A stretch of DNA of 64,000 bases from Ferrimonas sediminicola (GCF_005116715.1 NZ_SWCI01000001.1:372001-436000), one strand, 5' to 3'. Numbered from the stretch's first letter, positions 1 through 9,708 are shown. Numbers and translations: made by a program. Notes: generated from the letters alone by a model not told the origin.

Positions 1-539
1 AGGCGCTGAAGCTGTCGATCAATGTCTCTGCCAGCCACTTCCGCCAGTACGATTATGTGGAGTTTATCCAGTCGGTGTTGCAGAGCACCGGCATTCCGCC
101 GCAGCAGCTGTGCCTGGAGATCACCGAAGGGGTCCTGATGCAGCAGGTCAACCTGGCACAGGCTCATCTGCTGGCCCTGAGGGAACTGGGGATCTCGGTG
201 GCGGTGGACGATTTTGGCACCGGCTACTCCTCCCTCTCCTACCTGAGTCAGTTTGCGGTGAACAGCCTGAAGATCGACCGCTCCTTTATCCAGTCGATGC
301 TGGAGAATAAGGCCAACCGGGCGATCACCTGCAGTATTCTCGACCTGGGCCGCAACCTGGAGCTGGATGTGGTGGCCGAAGGGGTGGAAACCCCGCAGCA
401 GCTGGCCTTCCTCCGCAGTCAGGGCTGCCACCTGGTCCAGGGGTATCACTTCGCCCGGCCGATGCCGTCTTCACAGTGCTGCCAGTGGCTGGCAAACTGG
501 ACCCCAAATGAACAGGAACTGTTGATGGCCTCCTCCTAG
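1..539 (+). CDS. EAL-domain c-di-GMP phosphodiesterase, C-terminal part (5' truncated by window)
   Basis: The reading frame is open from the first bases and ends at TAG 537-539, giving about 178 residues of a protein that begins outside the window. It covers the second half of an EAL domain, which hydrolyses cyclic di-GMP in the cytoplasm. Visible EAL-family catalytic signatures, in order, are the metal-binding Asn in LSINVSASHF, ITEGVL (Glu), VDDFGTGYSS (the Asp pair), LKIDRSFI (Lys), VVAEGVET (Glu) and the Gln in VQGYHFARPMP. All appear intact, so the domain should be active. The EAL tripeptide itself and any sensory or GGDEF part lie upstream and cannot be judged. No T-rich terminator follows; the next gene starts 150 bp downstream on the same strand. 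Confidence 0.95.
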   Translation, partial: ALKLSINVSASHFRQYDYVEFIQSVLQSTGIPPQQLCLEITEGVLMQQVNLAQAHLLALRELGISVAVDDFGTGYSSLSYLSQFAVNSLKIDRSFIQSMLENKANRAITCSILDLGRNLELDVVAEGVETPQQLAFLRSQGCHLVQGYHFARPMPSSQCCQWLANWTPNEQELLMASS

Positions 540-689
540 GGCCTGCGCAGCCGGGGGCGGCCGTTGTCGCGGCCCGGCCTGAAGCGGCGGCCCCGGTCGC
601 TCACCCAGGGAGGGGGGCCATTGCCGCCGGATCGGCGCCCGGCAATCCAACACTTCATCACCAAAGACCAACACGCCCCAGAGGGACCT

Positions 690-2915
690 ATGTTACGCAA
701 ATTACTTGTTTTGCTTCTGCTACTGCCGTTGTGGGGGCAGGCCTCCGAGCGTCCGACCGTGGGTGTGGTTCTCTCCGGGGGCGGCGCCAAGGGGGCCGCA
801 CACATCGGGGTGCTGCGGGTGCTGGAGCAGAACCGTATCCCGGTGGATTACATCGCCGGCACCTCCATGGGCTCCTACGTGGCCGGTCTCTATGCACTGG
901 GGTACAGCGCCGACGAGATCGAGGCCACCCTGCTCAGCATGGATTTCAATACCGGTTTCGATGACGACATCCCCAGGGAGAGTCTCTCCTACCGCCACAA
1001 GCAGCAGCGCGATGATTTTCCCCTGGGGGTCAAGATGGGCTACCGTGACGGTGAGCTGAGGTTTCCCAAGGGGGCCCTGCAGGGCCAGACCATGCGTTCG
1101 TTGATCCGCCGTTCGGTGGGGACCATTCCCGAGATCGGCCACTTCGACGATCTGGCCATCCCGCTGAGGACGGTGGCCACCGACTTGGCCGACCGCAGCG
1201 AGGTGGTGCTGGAGAGCGGCAACCTGGTGATGGCGATGCAGGCCAGCATGACCATTCCCGGCGCCCTGGCACCCATCGAGATCGACGGGCGGATGCTGGT
1301 GGACGGAGGCATGGCCAATAACCTGCCGGTGTCGGTGGTCAAGGCGATGGGGGCCGACGTGGTGATCGCCGTCGACATCGGCACCCCTCTCAAGGGGAAG
1401 GACGATCTCAAGTCGGTGTTCGACATCGTCGACCAGCTGACCGGCTACCTGACCAACCTGACCCGGGATCAGCAGGTGGCGCTGATGGGCGAGCGGGATA
1501 TCCTGCTGGTCCCCGAGATCGACGGGGTCGGCACCACTGATTTTGATCTGATGTCTGAGATGATCCCCAGGGGGGAGGCAGCTGCCCGGACCAAGCTGGA
1601 CGCGCTTAGGGCCCTGTCGCTGCCGGAGGGCCGCTACAAGGGCTACCTCGCCCAGAAGCAGGCGTTACGCAGCTTCTGGCACAACAAGGGCGCCGGGGAA
1701 CTGGTGGCCATCGAGTTGGACAACGACTCCTGGGTCACCGAGAACCGCATCCTTGCCGCCTTGGGCGTCAAGCCTGGCCAGCCCCTGGCCCAGGACGAGA
1801 TCGAGCAGGCAATCGCCCGGGTGTATGCCCTCAACGAGTTTGAGCGGGTAGACGCCTACATTCAGGAGCGACCCGAAGGGCGGGTGCTGGTGGTGGATAC
1901 CGATGGCAAGAGCTGGGGGCCCCACCTGTTTGAGTTGGGCCTGAGGTTTGAGGATGACTTCGATAACCCCACCAGCTCCAGCCTGGATGTCGCCTTTACC
2001 ATGAATAACATCACCGCGCTTCATGGCCAGTGGCGCAATGAACTCTCCCTGGGGGGCAACCGCCGCTTCAGCACGGAGTTCTATCTGCCCTTGGACACCA
2101 ATGACCGCTGGTATGGCCGCGGCCGATTCGAGACCCAGCAGGAGCGCTGGGAGCGGATCGCACCGTCGGTGGATTTCCCCTTCCGCAGCATCGAGCGCAA
2201 GCGGGACAACTGGCTGGCGGCACTGGGCGTCAACCTCGGGTTGGCGGCGCAGCTGGAGCTGGGCTACCAGTATGAGACCGGCCGGGTAAGCGATGAGCAT
2301 GCGCTGGCGCTGACCAAGCTGGGGGACTACGAGTTTCACGGGGCCAGGATCAGCTACGGCTACGATACCCTGGATGGCGCCATGTTCCCCACCCAAGGCA
2401 ACCGCCTGCAGTTCAGCGTCTCCCACATCGACGAGCGGTCGGATATCACCTTCGACGGCCTGCCCACCAACGAGCAGGAGTCGCTGGTCTACCACCTGGC
2501 CTGGACCGGGGCCACCCACTGGGATCAGCACAGCCTGTTCGTCAAGGGCGAACTGGAGACCATCGACAGCGACGGCATCAGCTTCGTCCACTTCACCTCA
2601 CTGGGGGGCTTCCTGAACCTTTCCGGCTTCTACCGTGACTCGCTGCTGGGGAGTCACAAGGGGCTGGTGGCCGGGGTGTACACCTATGATCTCAGCAAGG
2701 GGGTTCTGGGGATCACCTGGCCCCTCTATCTGGGGTTCTCCGCCGAGGCGGGCAATGTCTGGTTGACCCGGGAGGCGGCGGACTGGAATGACCTGATCTA
2801 CGCCGGCAGCCTGTTCGTCGGAGCGGAAACCAAGCTGGGGCCGGCGGCCATAGCCTGGGGCATGGCCGACAGCGGTGATGCCAGCCTCTACCTGTTCCTG
2901 GGCAAGAGGTTCTAA
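690..2915 (+). CDS. Patatin-like phospholipase fused to an outer-membrane beta-barrel (PlpD-like, type Vd autotransporter)
   Basis: 741 residues. The ATG at 690 follows GAGGGA and opens a clear signal peptide (cleavage near GQA-SERP), so in-frame codons further upstream are not needed. The patatin domain has the oxyanion loop GGGAKG (residues 30-35), the nucleophile elbow GTSMG (Ser59) and the catalytic DGG (Asp205), a complete Ser-Asp lipase dyad. About residues 330-410 resemble a single POTRA module. The rest is rich in alternating beta segments and ends in LFLGKRF with the terminal Phe typical of BamA-assembled barrels. This architecture matches PlpD of Pseudomonas aeruginosa, where the barrel carries the lipase to the cell surface. 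It is likely a surface phospholipase A1; the substrate is inferred from the family. Confidence 0.9.
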   Translation: MLRKLLVLLLLLPLWGQASERPTVGVVLSGGGAKGAAHIGVLRVLEQNRIPVDYIAGTSMGSYVAGLYALGYSADEIEATLLSMDFNTGFDDDIPRESLSYRHKQQRDDFPLGVKMGYRDGELRFPKGALQGQTMRSLIRRSVGTIPEIGHFDDLAIPLRTVATDLADRSEVVLESGNLVMAMQASMTIPGALAPIEIDGRMLVDGGMANNLPVSVVKAMGADVVIAVDIGTPLKGKDDLKSVFDIVDQLTGYLTNLTRDQQVALMGERDILLVPEIDGVGTTDFDLMSEMIPRGEAAARTKLDALRALSLPEGRYKGYLAQKQALRSFWHNKGAGELVAIELDNDSWVTENRILAALGVKPGQPLAQDEIEQAIARVYALNEFERVDAYIQERPEGRVLVVDTDGKSWGPHLFELGLRFEDDFDNPTSSSLDVAFTMNNITALHGQWRNELSLGGNRRFSTEFYLPLDTNDRWYGRGRFETQQERWERIAPSVDFPFRSIERKRDNWLAALGVNLGLAAQLELGYQYETGRVSDEHALALTKLGDYEFHGARISYGYDTLDGAMFPTQGNRLQFSVSHIDERSDITFDGLPTNEQESLVYHLAWTGATHWDQHSLFVKGELETIDSDGISFVHFTSLGGFLNLSGFYRDSLLGSHKGLVAGVYTYDLSKGVLGITWPLYLGFSAEAGNVWLTREAADWNDLIYAGSLFVGAETKLGPAAIAWGMADSGDASLYLFLGKRF

Positions 2916-2995
2916 AACGAAGCGATTCGCTGGGGCTACCGCCGCTGCCCCTGCCGGCTTGCCGTTGGTGCGTCGGCGATCGCGGTTCTTATCAG

Positions 2996-3643
2996 CTACA
3001 GCCAGTGCTCCAGGGAGAACTCCTCCAGGCTGAGGTATTGCCGATCGGCGATCACGTACCTGGGATCGCTGCGATGATCGGCGTCGGGCACCGCCAGGGT
3101 GTGCATCCGCGCCGCCTTGGCTGCCAGCAGGCCGTTGAAGGAGTCCTCGATGGCCAGGCAGTCGGTGGCCGCCAGCCCCAGGGCGTCGGCGGCATTGAGG
3201 TACACCTGGGGGTGGGGCTTGCCCAGGGGCAGGTGTTCGGCGGAACAGGTCGCCTGGAAGTAGTGGCCAATCTCCAACTTCTCCAGGGTGGTCTCCATCA
3301 GAATATGGGGCGAGGAGGTGGCCAGGGCCATGGGCAGGCCGGCCTGATGCAGCGACTCCAGGGTGGCGTGCACACCGGCCATCGGCTCTCCCCTGGCGCG
3401 GATCACCGCCACCATGGCGTCGAGGATCTGTTGCTCCACCTCCTTGGGGGTGGCCCCGCGCCAGGGGTGGCGGCTGAACCAGAACTGAACCACATGATCG
3501 ATTCTCAATCCCTGGGTTTTCAGGGTGTCCTCCAGGGTGATGGGAACGCCGTATTGAGGAAACACCTCCATTTCAGCTACTTGCCAAAAAGGCTCGGAGT
3601 CCACCAGGACGCCGTCCATATCAAAAATCACCCCTTTGACCAT
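2996..3643 (-). CDS. hxpB: HAD-superfamily sugar-phosphate phosphatase (HxpB/YniC-like)
   Basis: 215 residues from the ATG at 3643, which has GAGAGG seven bases upstream; a GTG at 3658 is in frame but has no ribosome site. The haloacid dehalogenase motifs are all present: motif I FDMDGVLVDSE (nucleophile Asp8, acid/base Asp10), motif II ATSSP, the Lys of motif III in PLGKPHPQVY, and motif IV AIEDSFNG. The cap is the small helical type between motifs I and II. Sequence style matches E. coli YniC/HxpB, which dephosphorylates hexitol phosphates and 2-deoxyglucose 6-phosphate; the substrate here is inferred. It converges on the patatin gene with an 80-bp gap and appears to be a single-gene unit. 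Confidence 0.85.
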   Translation of the reverse strand: MVKGVIFDMDGVLVDSEPFWQVAEMEVFPQYGVPITLEDTLKTQGLRIDHVVQFWFSRHPWRGATPKEVEQQILDAMVAVIRARGEPMAGVHATLESLHQAGLPMALATSSPHILMETTLEKLEIGHYFQATCSAEHLPLGKPHPQVYLNAADALGLAATDCLAIEDSFNGLLAAKAARMHTLAVPDADHRSDPRYVIADRQYLSLEEFSLEHWL

Positions 3644-3775
3644 ATCGGTTCCTCTCACCTGCGGATGGGTCTGTTGAAACAGTTCAGAGTTTGACTAAGG
3701 TAAACAGATTCGAAATCGTTTCAATTTACAGCCCGGCTTGCCGGGCAGTGTAACCTATTTGTGTAAGGTGAACCT

Positions 3776-4780
3776 ATGATCAAACCTCTCTCCGTTCTCA
3801 GTCTGGCACTGCTGGTGGCCGGTTGCGGCGGCGGCAGCTCCTCGTCACCCCAGACGGGTCAGTTCGGCCTGGCGGTGTCCGATGCCCCGGTGGAGCAGGC
3901 GGACGAAGTGGTGCTGTTCTTCAACGAGGTGGTGCTGGTGCCCGAAGACGGCGGCGAACCGGTGACCATAGATCTCAGCGAAGACGGCCCCGACAGCGTC
4001 GATCTGCTGCAGTACACCGGCAGCGACAGCGCGACCCTGGTCAACGGCCAGGTCCTGCCCGTCGGTGATTACACCATGTGCCTCTACGCCCTGGATGGCG
4101 ACGGCTCCGAGCAGCTCTCCTACGTCAATACCCAGGACCAGGGGGTGGTGCCGTTGAAGGTGAACAGCAAGGGCAGCTGCCAGGGCGTTCAGGGGAACAC
4201 TGACCAGGCCGGGCGCATCTTCTTCAACCGGCCGTTCACCATCAATACCGGCATCAACAATTTCGTGGCGGAGTTCAATCTGCGCCAGGGGCTGGTGGAC
4301 CCCCAGGGACAGGAGGGGATGTACATCAAGCCCACCGCGGTGCAACTGGTAAACCTGGCGGGAGCCGGCAACATTGCCGGGGTGCTGGCGGAGCAGCAAA
4401 GGGAGGCCTGTGAGGCGGACATGGCCTCGCTGCTGGAGGTGTCCGAGTTCAGCCATGTGGCTTACCTCTACGCCGGGGAGAGGGACCGCTCCACCATGGG
4501 CGATCTGGTCGGTGAGGCCGGTTACCCCGCGGAGTCTCCCCTGGTGGCGCCGGTGGCCACTGCCGATATCAGCCTGGACGAAGCCAGCGGTGAGTACCGT
4601 TACGAGTTCGGCTTCATCGGCGAGGGCAACTACAGCATCGGCTACAGCTGCGTGGCCAACTTTGATCTGCCGGAAAGCCACGAAACCGAGGAGCAGGATT
4701 TCACCTTTTACCAGCACTACACCCCGGTCCAGGTTCAGCCTGGCCAGACCACAACCCAGAATCTCGATCCGATTCTGTGA
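3776..4780 (+). CDS. DUF4382-domain lipoprotein
   Basis: 334 residues with a type II signal peptide whose lipobox is LVAGC (lipidated Cys17), followed by a Gly/Ser-rich tether. Residues ~27-195 match the DUF4382 pattern: GQFGLAVSDAPVEQADEVVL, then VDLLQYTGS and LPVGDYTMCLYALD. The C-terminal ~130 residues form a less conserved domain with paired cysteines. DUF4382 proteins are envelope lipoproteins of unknown function with a predicted immunoglobulin-like fold. The gene stands alone between a divergent phosphatase gene and acnB. The ATG at 3776 follows AAGGTG. Confidence 0.82.
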   Translation: MIKPLSVLSLALLVAGCGGGSSSSPQTGQFGLAVSDAPVEQADEVVLFFNEVVLVPEDGGEPVTIDLSEDGPDSVDLLQYTGSDSATLVNGQVLPVGDYTMCLYALDGDGSEQLSYVNTQDQGVVPLKVNSKGSCQGVQGNTDQAGRIFFNRPFTINTGINNFVAEFNLRQGLVDPQGQEGMYIKPTAVQLVNLAGAGNIAGVLAEQQREACEADMASLLEVSEFSHVAYLYAGERDRSTMGDLVGEAGYPAESPLVAPVATADISLDEASGEYRYEFGFIGEGNYSIGYSCVANFDLPESHETEEQDFTFYQHYTPVQVQPGQTTTQNLDPIL

Positions 4781-4788
4781 TCCCTCGC

Positions 4789-4813
4789 GGCGGCTCCCTT
4801 TCTGGGAGCCGCC
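4789..4813 (+). terminator. Hairpin downstream of DUF4382 lipoprotein gene
   Basis: Perfect 10-bp stem GGCGGCTCCC/GGGAGCCGCC with a TTTCT loop. The following bases are only moderately T-rich, so termination strength is uncertain. Confidence 0.6.
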
Positions 4814-5058
4814 CGGCGTCACTTTCTTCAACTTTAGTCCAAAAAACCGGCTCATCGGAGCGGTTGCAATTTAAACTTCCGTTTTAATTCAGATATACTG
4901 CCCACAGCCCTAAACATGTGGCGTTCATCACAAAATGGAATCAAACTGCCACGCATAACCGGAGTGCTCTGTGATCTGACGCAGAGGTCACCGATCCGGA
5001 ATCTACAACAGGACGAGCAGCTTCGTTGTAAGCCTGCCAGTAAAAGAGGAATTTTGCC

Positions 5059-7656
5059 GTGCTAGAAGCCTACCGTGAACACGTTGCCGAACGCGCAAAC
5101 CAAGGTATCGCTCCCAAGCCCCTGGACGCGGAGCAGACCGCGGCCCTGGTGGAGCTGCTGAAAAATCCCCCCGTCGGTGAAGAGGAGACCCTGGTTGACC
5201 TGCTGGAAAACCGCATCCCGCCAGGCGTGGATGAGGCGGCCTATGTCAAGGCCAGCTTCCTGACCGCGGTGGCCCGTGGCGAGGCTTCCAGCCCACTGCT
5301 GAGCAAGGCACGCGCCACCGAGCTGCTGGGCACCATGCAGGGGGGCTACAACATCGAGCCGCTGATCGCTCTGCTGGATGACGCCGAACTGGCGCCGCTG
5401 GCGGCCAAGGCCCTGTCTCACACCCTGCTGATGTTCGATGCTTTCCACGATGTGGTGGAGAAGATGAATGCAGGCAACGAGTTTGCCAAGCAGGTGGTGC
5501 ACTCCTGGGCAGAGGCGGAGTGGTTCCTCTCCAAGCCGGCCCTGGCGGAGAAGATCACCCTGACCGTGTTCAAGGTGAGTGGCGAAACCAACACCGACGA
5601 CCTGTCTCCCGCCCCCGACGCCTGGTCCCGTCCGGACATCCCCTTGCACGCCCTGGCGATGCTGAAAAACCCCCGCGACGGCATTACCCCCGACCAGCCG
5701 GGTGAGATTGGCCCGATCAGCACCATCGAGGCGCTGAAGAAGAAGGGCCATCCGGTTGCCTATGTGGGCGACGTGGTGGGTACCGGTTCCTCCCGCAAGT
5801 CCGCCACCAACTCGGTACTGTGGTTTATGGGGGACGACATCCCCAACGTGCCCAACAAGCGCGCCGGTGGTTACTGCCTGGGTGGCAAGATTGCGCCGAT
5901 CTTCTTCAACACCATGGAGGACGCCGGCGCCCTGCCCATCGAGCTGGATGTGACCCAGATGAACATGGGTGACGTCATCGAGATCTACCCCTACGAGGGC
6001 GTGGCCAGGAACGCCGACAGCGGCGAGGAGCTGTGTCGCTTCAGCCTGAAGACCGACGTGCTGCTGGACGAGGTGCGCGCCGGAGGCCGTATCCCGCTGA
6101 TCATTGGCCGTGGCCTGACCGATCGTGCCCGTGAGGCCTTGGGCCTGGGCACCAGCGAGGTGTTCCGTCGTCCCGCCGACGTGACCGACAGTGGCAAGGG
6201 CTACACCCTGGCACAGAAGATGGTGGGTAAGGCCTGCGGTGTGGCCGGTGTCCGACCCGGCCAGTACTGTGAGCCGAAGATGACTACAGTGGGGTCTCAG
6301 GATACCACCGGGCCCATGACCCGGGACGAGCTGAAGGACCTGGCCTGTCTGGGTTTCTCCGCCGACCTGACCATGCAGTCCTTCTGCCACACCGCCGCCT
6401 ACCCCAAGCCGGTGGATGTGACCACCCACGCCACCCTGCCGGACTTCATCATGAACCGCGGCGGTATCTCCCTGCGTCCCGGTGACGGGGTGATCCACTC
6501 CTGGCTGAACCGCATGCTGCTGCCCGACACCGTGGGGACCGGCGGTGACTCCCACACCCGCTTCCCGCTGGGGATCTCCTTCCCGGCCGGCTCCGGCCTG
6601 GTGGCCTTTGCCGCCGCCACCGGTGTGATGCCCCTGGATATGCCCGAGTCCGTGCTGGTTCGCTTCAAGGGTGAGATGCAGCCTGGCATCACCCTGCGCG
6701 ATCTGGTGCACGCCATCCCCTACTACGCCATCCAGCAGGGCCTGTTGACCGTAGAGAAGCAGGGCAAGAAGAACATCTTCTCCGGCCGGGTGCTGGAGAT
6801 CGAGGGCCTGGATCACCTCACCGTAGAGCAGGCATTCGAGCTGTCAGATGCCTCCGCCGAACGCTCTGCCGCTGGCTGTACCATCAAGCTGTCCGAGGAG
6901 TCGGTGGCCGAGTACCTGCAGTCCAACATCGTCATGCTCAAGTGGATGATCGCCGAGGGCTATGGCGACCGTCGCACCATCGAGCGCCGCATCCAGGCGA
7001 TGGAGAAGTGGCTGGCCAACCCGGAACTGATGGAAGCCGATGCCGATGCCGAGTACTGCGAAGTGATCGAGATCGACCTGGCGGAGATCAGGGAGCCGAT
7101 CCTGTGTGCCCCCAACGATCCGGACGATGCCCGCCTGTTGTCCCAGGTGCAGGGGGAGAAGATCGATGAGGTGTTCATCGGTTCCTGCATGACCAACATT
7201 GGTCACTTCCGTGCCGCCGGCAAGCTGCTGGACAAGCACAAAGGCGCCCTGCCGACCCGTCTGTGGGTGGCTCCGCCCACCAAGATGGATCAGCAGCAGC
7301 TGATCGATGAGGGTTACTACGGCATCTATGGCCGTGTGGGTGCCCGCACCGAGATGCCCGGCTGCTCCCTGTGCATGGGCAACCAGGCCCGGGTGGCCGA
7401 TGGCGCCTCCGTGGTCTCCACCTCCACCCGCAACTTCCCCAACCGTCTGGGGACCGGCGCCAATGTGTTCCTGGCCTCGGCGGAGCTGGCGGCGGTGGCG
7501 TCCATCCTGGGCAAGCTGCCCACGGTCGAGGAGTATCAGGAGTACGCCAAGGCGATAGACGCCCAGGCGGCGGATACCTACCGCTACCTGAACTTCCACA
7601 AGATGGAGCACTACACCAAGCCGGCAGGCGAGGTGATCATCCAGGCTGCGGTCTAA
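5059..7656 (+). CDS. acnB: Aconitate hydratase B
   Basis: 865 residues, the same length as E. coli AcnB. It interconverts citrate and isocitrate in the TCA cycle via a [4Fe-4S] cluster. The cluster cysteines are visible as GSCMTN (Cys710) and GCSLCMG (Cys769, Cys772), at the same positions as in E. coli. The N-terminal HEAT-like domain and swivel domain precede the catalytic domains, the AcnB order. The start is GTG: GTG-CTA-GAA encodes the expected MLEAYREHV, and AGAGGA lies eight bases upstream. A TATACT hexamer about 160 bp upstream (near 4893-4898) may be the -10 element. The gene is followed by a strong terminator and is monocistronic. Confidence 0.98.
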   Translation: MLEAYREHVAERANQGIAPKPLDAEQTAALVELLKNPPVGEEETLVDLLENRIPPGVDEAAYVKASFLTAVARGEASSPLLSKARATELLGTMQGGYNIEPLIALLDDAELAPLAAKALSHTLLMFDAFHDVVEKMNAGNEFAKQVVHSWAEAEWFLSKPALAEKITLTVFKVSGETNTDDLSPAPDAWSRPDIPLHALAMLKNPRDGITPDQPGEIGPISTIEALKKKGHPVAYVGDVVGTGSSRKSATNSVLWFMGDDIPNVPNKRAGGYCLGGKIAPIFFNTMEDAGALPIELDVTQMNMGDVIEIYPYEGVARNADSGEELCRFSLKTDVLLDEVRAGGRIPLIIGRGLTDRAREALGLGTSEVFRRPADVTDSGKGYTLAQKMVGKACGVAGVRPGQYCEPKMTTVGSQDTTGPMTRDELKDLACLGFSADLTMQSFCHTAAYPKPVDVTTHATLPDFIMNRGGISLRPGDGVIHSWLNRMLLPDTVGTGGDSHTRFPLGISFPAGSGLVAFAAATGVMPLDMPESVLVRFKGEMQPGITLRDLVHAIPYYAIQQGLLTVEKQGKKNIFSGRVLEIEGLDHLTVEQAFELSDASAERSAAGCTIKLSEESVAEYLQSNIVMLKWMIAEGYGDRRTIERRIQAMEKWLANPELMEADADAEYCEVIEIDLAEIREPILCAPNDPDDARLLSQVQGEKIDEVFIGSCMTNIGHFRAAGKLLDKHKGALPTRLWVAPPTKMDQQQLIDEGYYGIYGRVGARTEMPGCSLCMGNQARVADGASVVSTSTRNFPNRLGTGANVFLASAELAAVASILGKLPTVEEYQEYAKAIDAQAADTYRYLNFHKMEHYTKPAGEVIIQAAV

Positions 7657-7672
7657 GCCGAAGCAACAGAAA

Positions 7673-7698
7673 AGCCCCGCATTGGCGGGGCTTTTTTT
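7673..7698. terminator. Bidirectional terminator between acnB and rsd
   Basis: Stem AGCCCCGC/GCGGGGCT, ATTG loop, then seven T. An A-run on the left side lets it also serve rsd on the opposite strand. Confidence 0.9.
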
Positions 7699-7710
7699 GT
7701 TTCGCAGAGA

Positions 7711-8202
7711 TCAGGGTTGGGCTTGCAGCTCTTCGCTGTAGTGGCGGTGCAAGGTGTCCAGCAGCTTATCCTCGAAGGCGAAGCGCTCCTCCATCGCCTG
7801 GCCCAGGCGAGAGAGGGCCTCGTCCAGCTCCATCATCCGTTCATCATCATCGTCGAAGGGGGCGCCGAACTTGTCGTTGAAGTCCAGGGCGACGTCGGTA
7901 CTCTTGGCGATCTGCGGGACGATGCGGCTGGCCAACTGACGGCTGTCTTCGCCGTGCTTCTCGCACTCGGAGACCACCTGGTCATACACCTCGAAATGGC
8001 CTTCGGACACGTAGTCCACCAGCAGGTTGCAGAAGTGGTGCACCCCGTCGGAATCGGGCAGCTGGGGAGAGTTGTCGTAGGGGGGCAGGTTGGCCAGCTG
8101 GCAGTAGTGAATCAGCAGTTGACGCCTGTTGTTCAACCACTGGTCAATGAGTTTGTTCTTCCCTCCCCACTGTTCTACCGCATTCTGGAGTCTGGTGAGC
8201 AT
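7711..8202 (-). CDS. rsd: Anti-sigma-70 factor Rsd
   Basis: 163 residues in the all-helical Rsd/AlgQ family. Family-typical stretches are NKLIDQWLNNRRQLLIHYCQL, DGVHHFCNLLVDYVSEGHF and the C-terminal ALSRLGQAMEERFAFEDKL. Rsd binds region 4 of the housekeeping sigma factor in stationary phase, shifting RNA polymerase toward alternative sigmas. The ATG at 8202 is preceded by AGAGGG. It is divergent from hemE. In E. coli rsd also sits near hemE, with nudC between; nudC is absent here and the gap instead holds a candidate small RNA. Confidence 0.93.
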   Translation of the reverse strand: MLTRLQNAVEQWGGKNKLIDQWLNNRRQLLIHYCQLANLPPYDNSPQLPDSDGVHHFCNLLVDYVSEGHFEVYDQVVSECEKHGEDSRQLASRIVPQIAKSTDVALDFNDKFGAPFDDDDERMMELDEALSRLGQAMEERFAFEDKLLDTLHRHYSEELQAQP

Positions 8203-8343
8203 GGCCTATCCCTCTTGTTCTGCGATCCTGTTGATTCAAATTTAAGTAATGGAACGGCAGTTGATCAATGTTTTTTTTAGCTGAGTTCGGCAGGGCGGGG
8301 TGGCGGGGAGGCAGATAATGGCGTCCCGGTGCGGTGCCACAAT

Positions 8344-8371
8344 AAAAAACCCCACAGCAAAGCTATGGGGT
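8344..8371 (-). terminator. Intrinsic terminator of the candidate sRNA
   Basis: Minus-strand 10-bp stem with one G-T pair, TTT loop, followed by TTTTTTATT. It lies upstream of the rsd start codon, where no annotated gene needs it. Confidence 0.8.
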
Positions 8372-8430
8372 CGAAGATATGGTCTTTCAGGGCTCGCTTG
8401 CCGCGAGCTTCTGCGTTATTTGCTAGCGCG
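8344..8430 (-). ncRNA. Candidate small regulatory RNA between rsd and hemE
   Basis: An ~87-nt transcription unit can be read on the minus strand. A promoter at 8464-8436 is followed by an internal hairpin GCTCGC-GGCAA-GCGAGC (8392-8408), then a mostly unpaired ~20-nt stretch (about 8372-8391). It ends in a 10-bp terminator stem (ACCCCATAGC/GCTGTGGGGT, TTT loop, six T). No ORF fits, and the terminator faces neither neighbouring gene's 3' end, so it must end a transcript initiated within this gap. The Spot 42 and RyhB core sequences are absent, so the family is unknown. Targets cannot be inferred from sequence alone. Confidence 0.6.
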
Positions 8431-8435
8431 CTATT

Positions 8436-8464
8436 TTTATACCAAAGGCGAGGGTGGGGTGCAA
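8436..8464 (-). promoter_or_regulatory. Extended -10 sigma-70 promoter of the candidate sRNA
   Basis: Minus-strand TTGCAC (8464-8459), 17-bp spacer, then TGG-TATAAA (-10 at 8441-8436). The -10 matches 5 of 6 and carries the TGn extension; the -35 matches only TTG. Confidence 0.6.
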
Positions 8465-8572
8465 TACCTTGTTACCAATAAGTTCCCATTGAATTTGAGT
8501 CACACTTCAAACTTTTGACCACAAATTTTGCGAATCTCCTCACGTCCCCGTGGTCATAAAGCCGTGGCCAGA

Positions 8573-8581
8573 TGCTACAAT
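8573..8581 (+). promoter_or_regulatory. Extended -10 promoter element of hemE
   Basis: TGC-TACAAT, 43 bp before the hemE ATG. No good -35 is seen at 17 bp, as is usual for extended -10 promoters. Confidence 0.6.
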
Positions 8582-8623
8582 AACGCCACTTTTTGAACCG
8601 CTTGCGTGTTAGGGATGAGCGAA

Positions 8624-9688
8624 ATGTCCGAGTTGAAAAACGATCGTTACTTGCGTGCGCTGCTGCGTCAGCCCGTCGATAAAACCCCAGTATGGATGAT
8701 GCGTCAGGCTGGACGCTACCTGCCCGAGTATCGCGCTACCCGCGCCGAAGCCGGTGATTTCATGTCCCTGTGCCGTAACGCCGAGCTGGCCTGCGAGGTG
8801 ACTCTGCAGCCTCTGCGCCGCTATCCGCTGGATGCAGCCATCCTGTTCTCCGACATCCTCACCGTGCCCGACGCCATGGGCCTGGGTCTCTACTTCGAGC
8901 AGGGTGAAGGCCCTCGTTTCGAGACCCTGTGTGACAGCAAGGCGGTTATCGAGAAACTGCCCGTTCCCGATCCCGAGGGGGAACTGAAATACGTGATGGA
9001 TGCGGTGCGCACCATCCGCCGTGAACTGAAGGGTGAAGTGCCCCTGATCGGCTTCTCCGGCAGCCCCTGGACCCTGGCGACCTACATGGTTGAAGGCGGC
9101 AGTTCCAAGGATTTCGCCAAGATCAAGAAGATGGCCTTTGCCGAGCCCGCCACTCTGCACCTGCTGCTGGACAAGCTGGCCGACTCCGTCATCCTCTACC
9201 TGAACGCCCAGATCAAGGCGGGCGCCCAGGCGGTTCAGATCTTCGACACCTGGGGCGGCGCCCTGTCCGGCCCCGCTTACCGTGAGTTTTCCCTGCGCTA
9301 CATGCAGAAGATCGTCGACGGCCTGATCCGCGAGCACGACGGCCGCAAGGTGCCGGTGGTGCTGTTCACCAAGGGCGGTGGCCAGTGGCTGGAAGAGATC
9401 GCCGCCACCGGCTGCGACGCCGTGGGTTGCGACTGGACCGTGGACATGAAGCTGGCCCGTCAGCGGGTGGGTGACAAGGTGGCCCTGCAGGGCAACATGG
9501 ACCCCTCCTGGCTGTACGCGCCGGCGGACAAGATCCGCGGCGAGGTGGCCCGCATCCTGGCCGAGTTTGGCCACGGCAGCGGCCATGTGTTCAACCTGGG
9601 TCACGGCATCCATCAGCACGTGGATCCGGAGAACGCCGGCGCCTTCATCAACGCCGTTCACGAGCTGTCCGAGCCCTACCACAAGTAA
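8624..9688 (+). CDS. hemE: Uroporphyrinogen decarboxylase
   Basis: 354 residues, the E. coli length. It decarboxylates the four acetate side chains of uroporphyrinogen III to give coproporphyrinogen III in haem synthesis, in the cytosol. The signatures are [16 protein letters not shown] near the N-terminus, [14 protein letters not shown] with the catalytic Asp, [13 protein letters not shown], and [15 protein letters not shown] at the C-terminus. Three in-frame starts exist (8606 GTG, 8615 ATG, 8624 ATG). The last has AGGG nine bases upstream and gives the conserved [15 protein letters not shown]-terminus. Haem supply matters for the eleven-haem cytochrome later in the window. Confidence 0.98.
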   Translation: MSELKNDRYLRALLRQPVDKTPVWMMRQAGRYLPEYRATRAEAGDFMSLCRNAELACEVTLQPLRRYPLDAAILFSDILTVPDAMGLGLYFEQGEGPRFETLCDSKAVIEKLPVPDPEGELKYVMDAVRTIRRELKGEVPLIGFSGSPWTLATYMVEGGSSKDFAKIKKMAFAEPATLHLLLDKLADSVILYLNAQIKAGAQAVQIFDTWGGALSGPAYREFSLRYMQKIVDGLIREHDGRKVPVVLFTKGGGQWLEEIAATGCDAVGCDWTVDMKLARQRVGDKVALQGNMDPSWLYAPADKIRGEVARILAEFGHGSGHVFNLGHGIHQHVDPENAGAFINAVHELSEPYHK

Positions 9689-9708
9689 GGTTCTGCTCGT
9701 ATTAAAGA

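Noticed and set aside
564-689. 42-residue N-terminal extension of the patatin protein
   Set aside because: The signal peptide begins at ATG 690 with its own ribosome site; the extension is Arg/Pro-rich shadow sequence.
5062-6816. 584-codon ORF antisense to acnB (and many similar long antisense ORFs)
   Set aside because: Antisense shadows are expected in GC-rich genes with strong codon bias; the products are His/Gly/Val-rich without domains.
8344-8430. Identity of the sRNA as RyhB or Spot 42
   Set aside because: A short CTCGCGG...CCTGAAAG likeness to RyhB exists, but the conserved RyhB pairing core and a Fur box are missing; Spot 42 likeness occurs only on the opposite strand.
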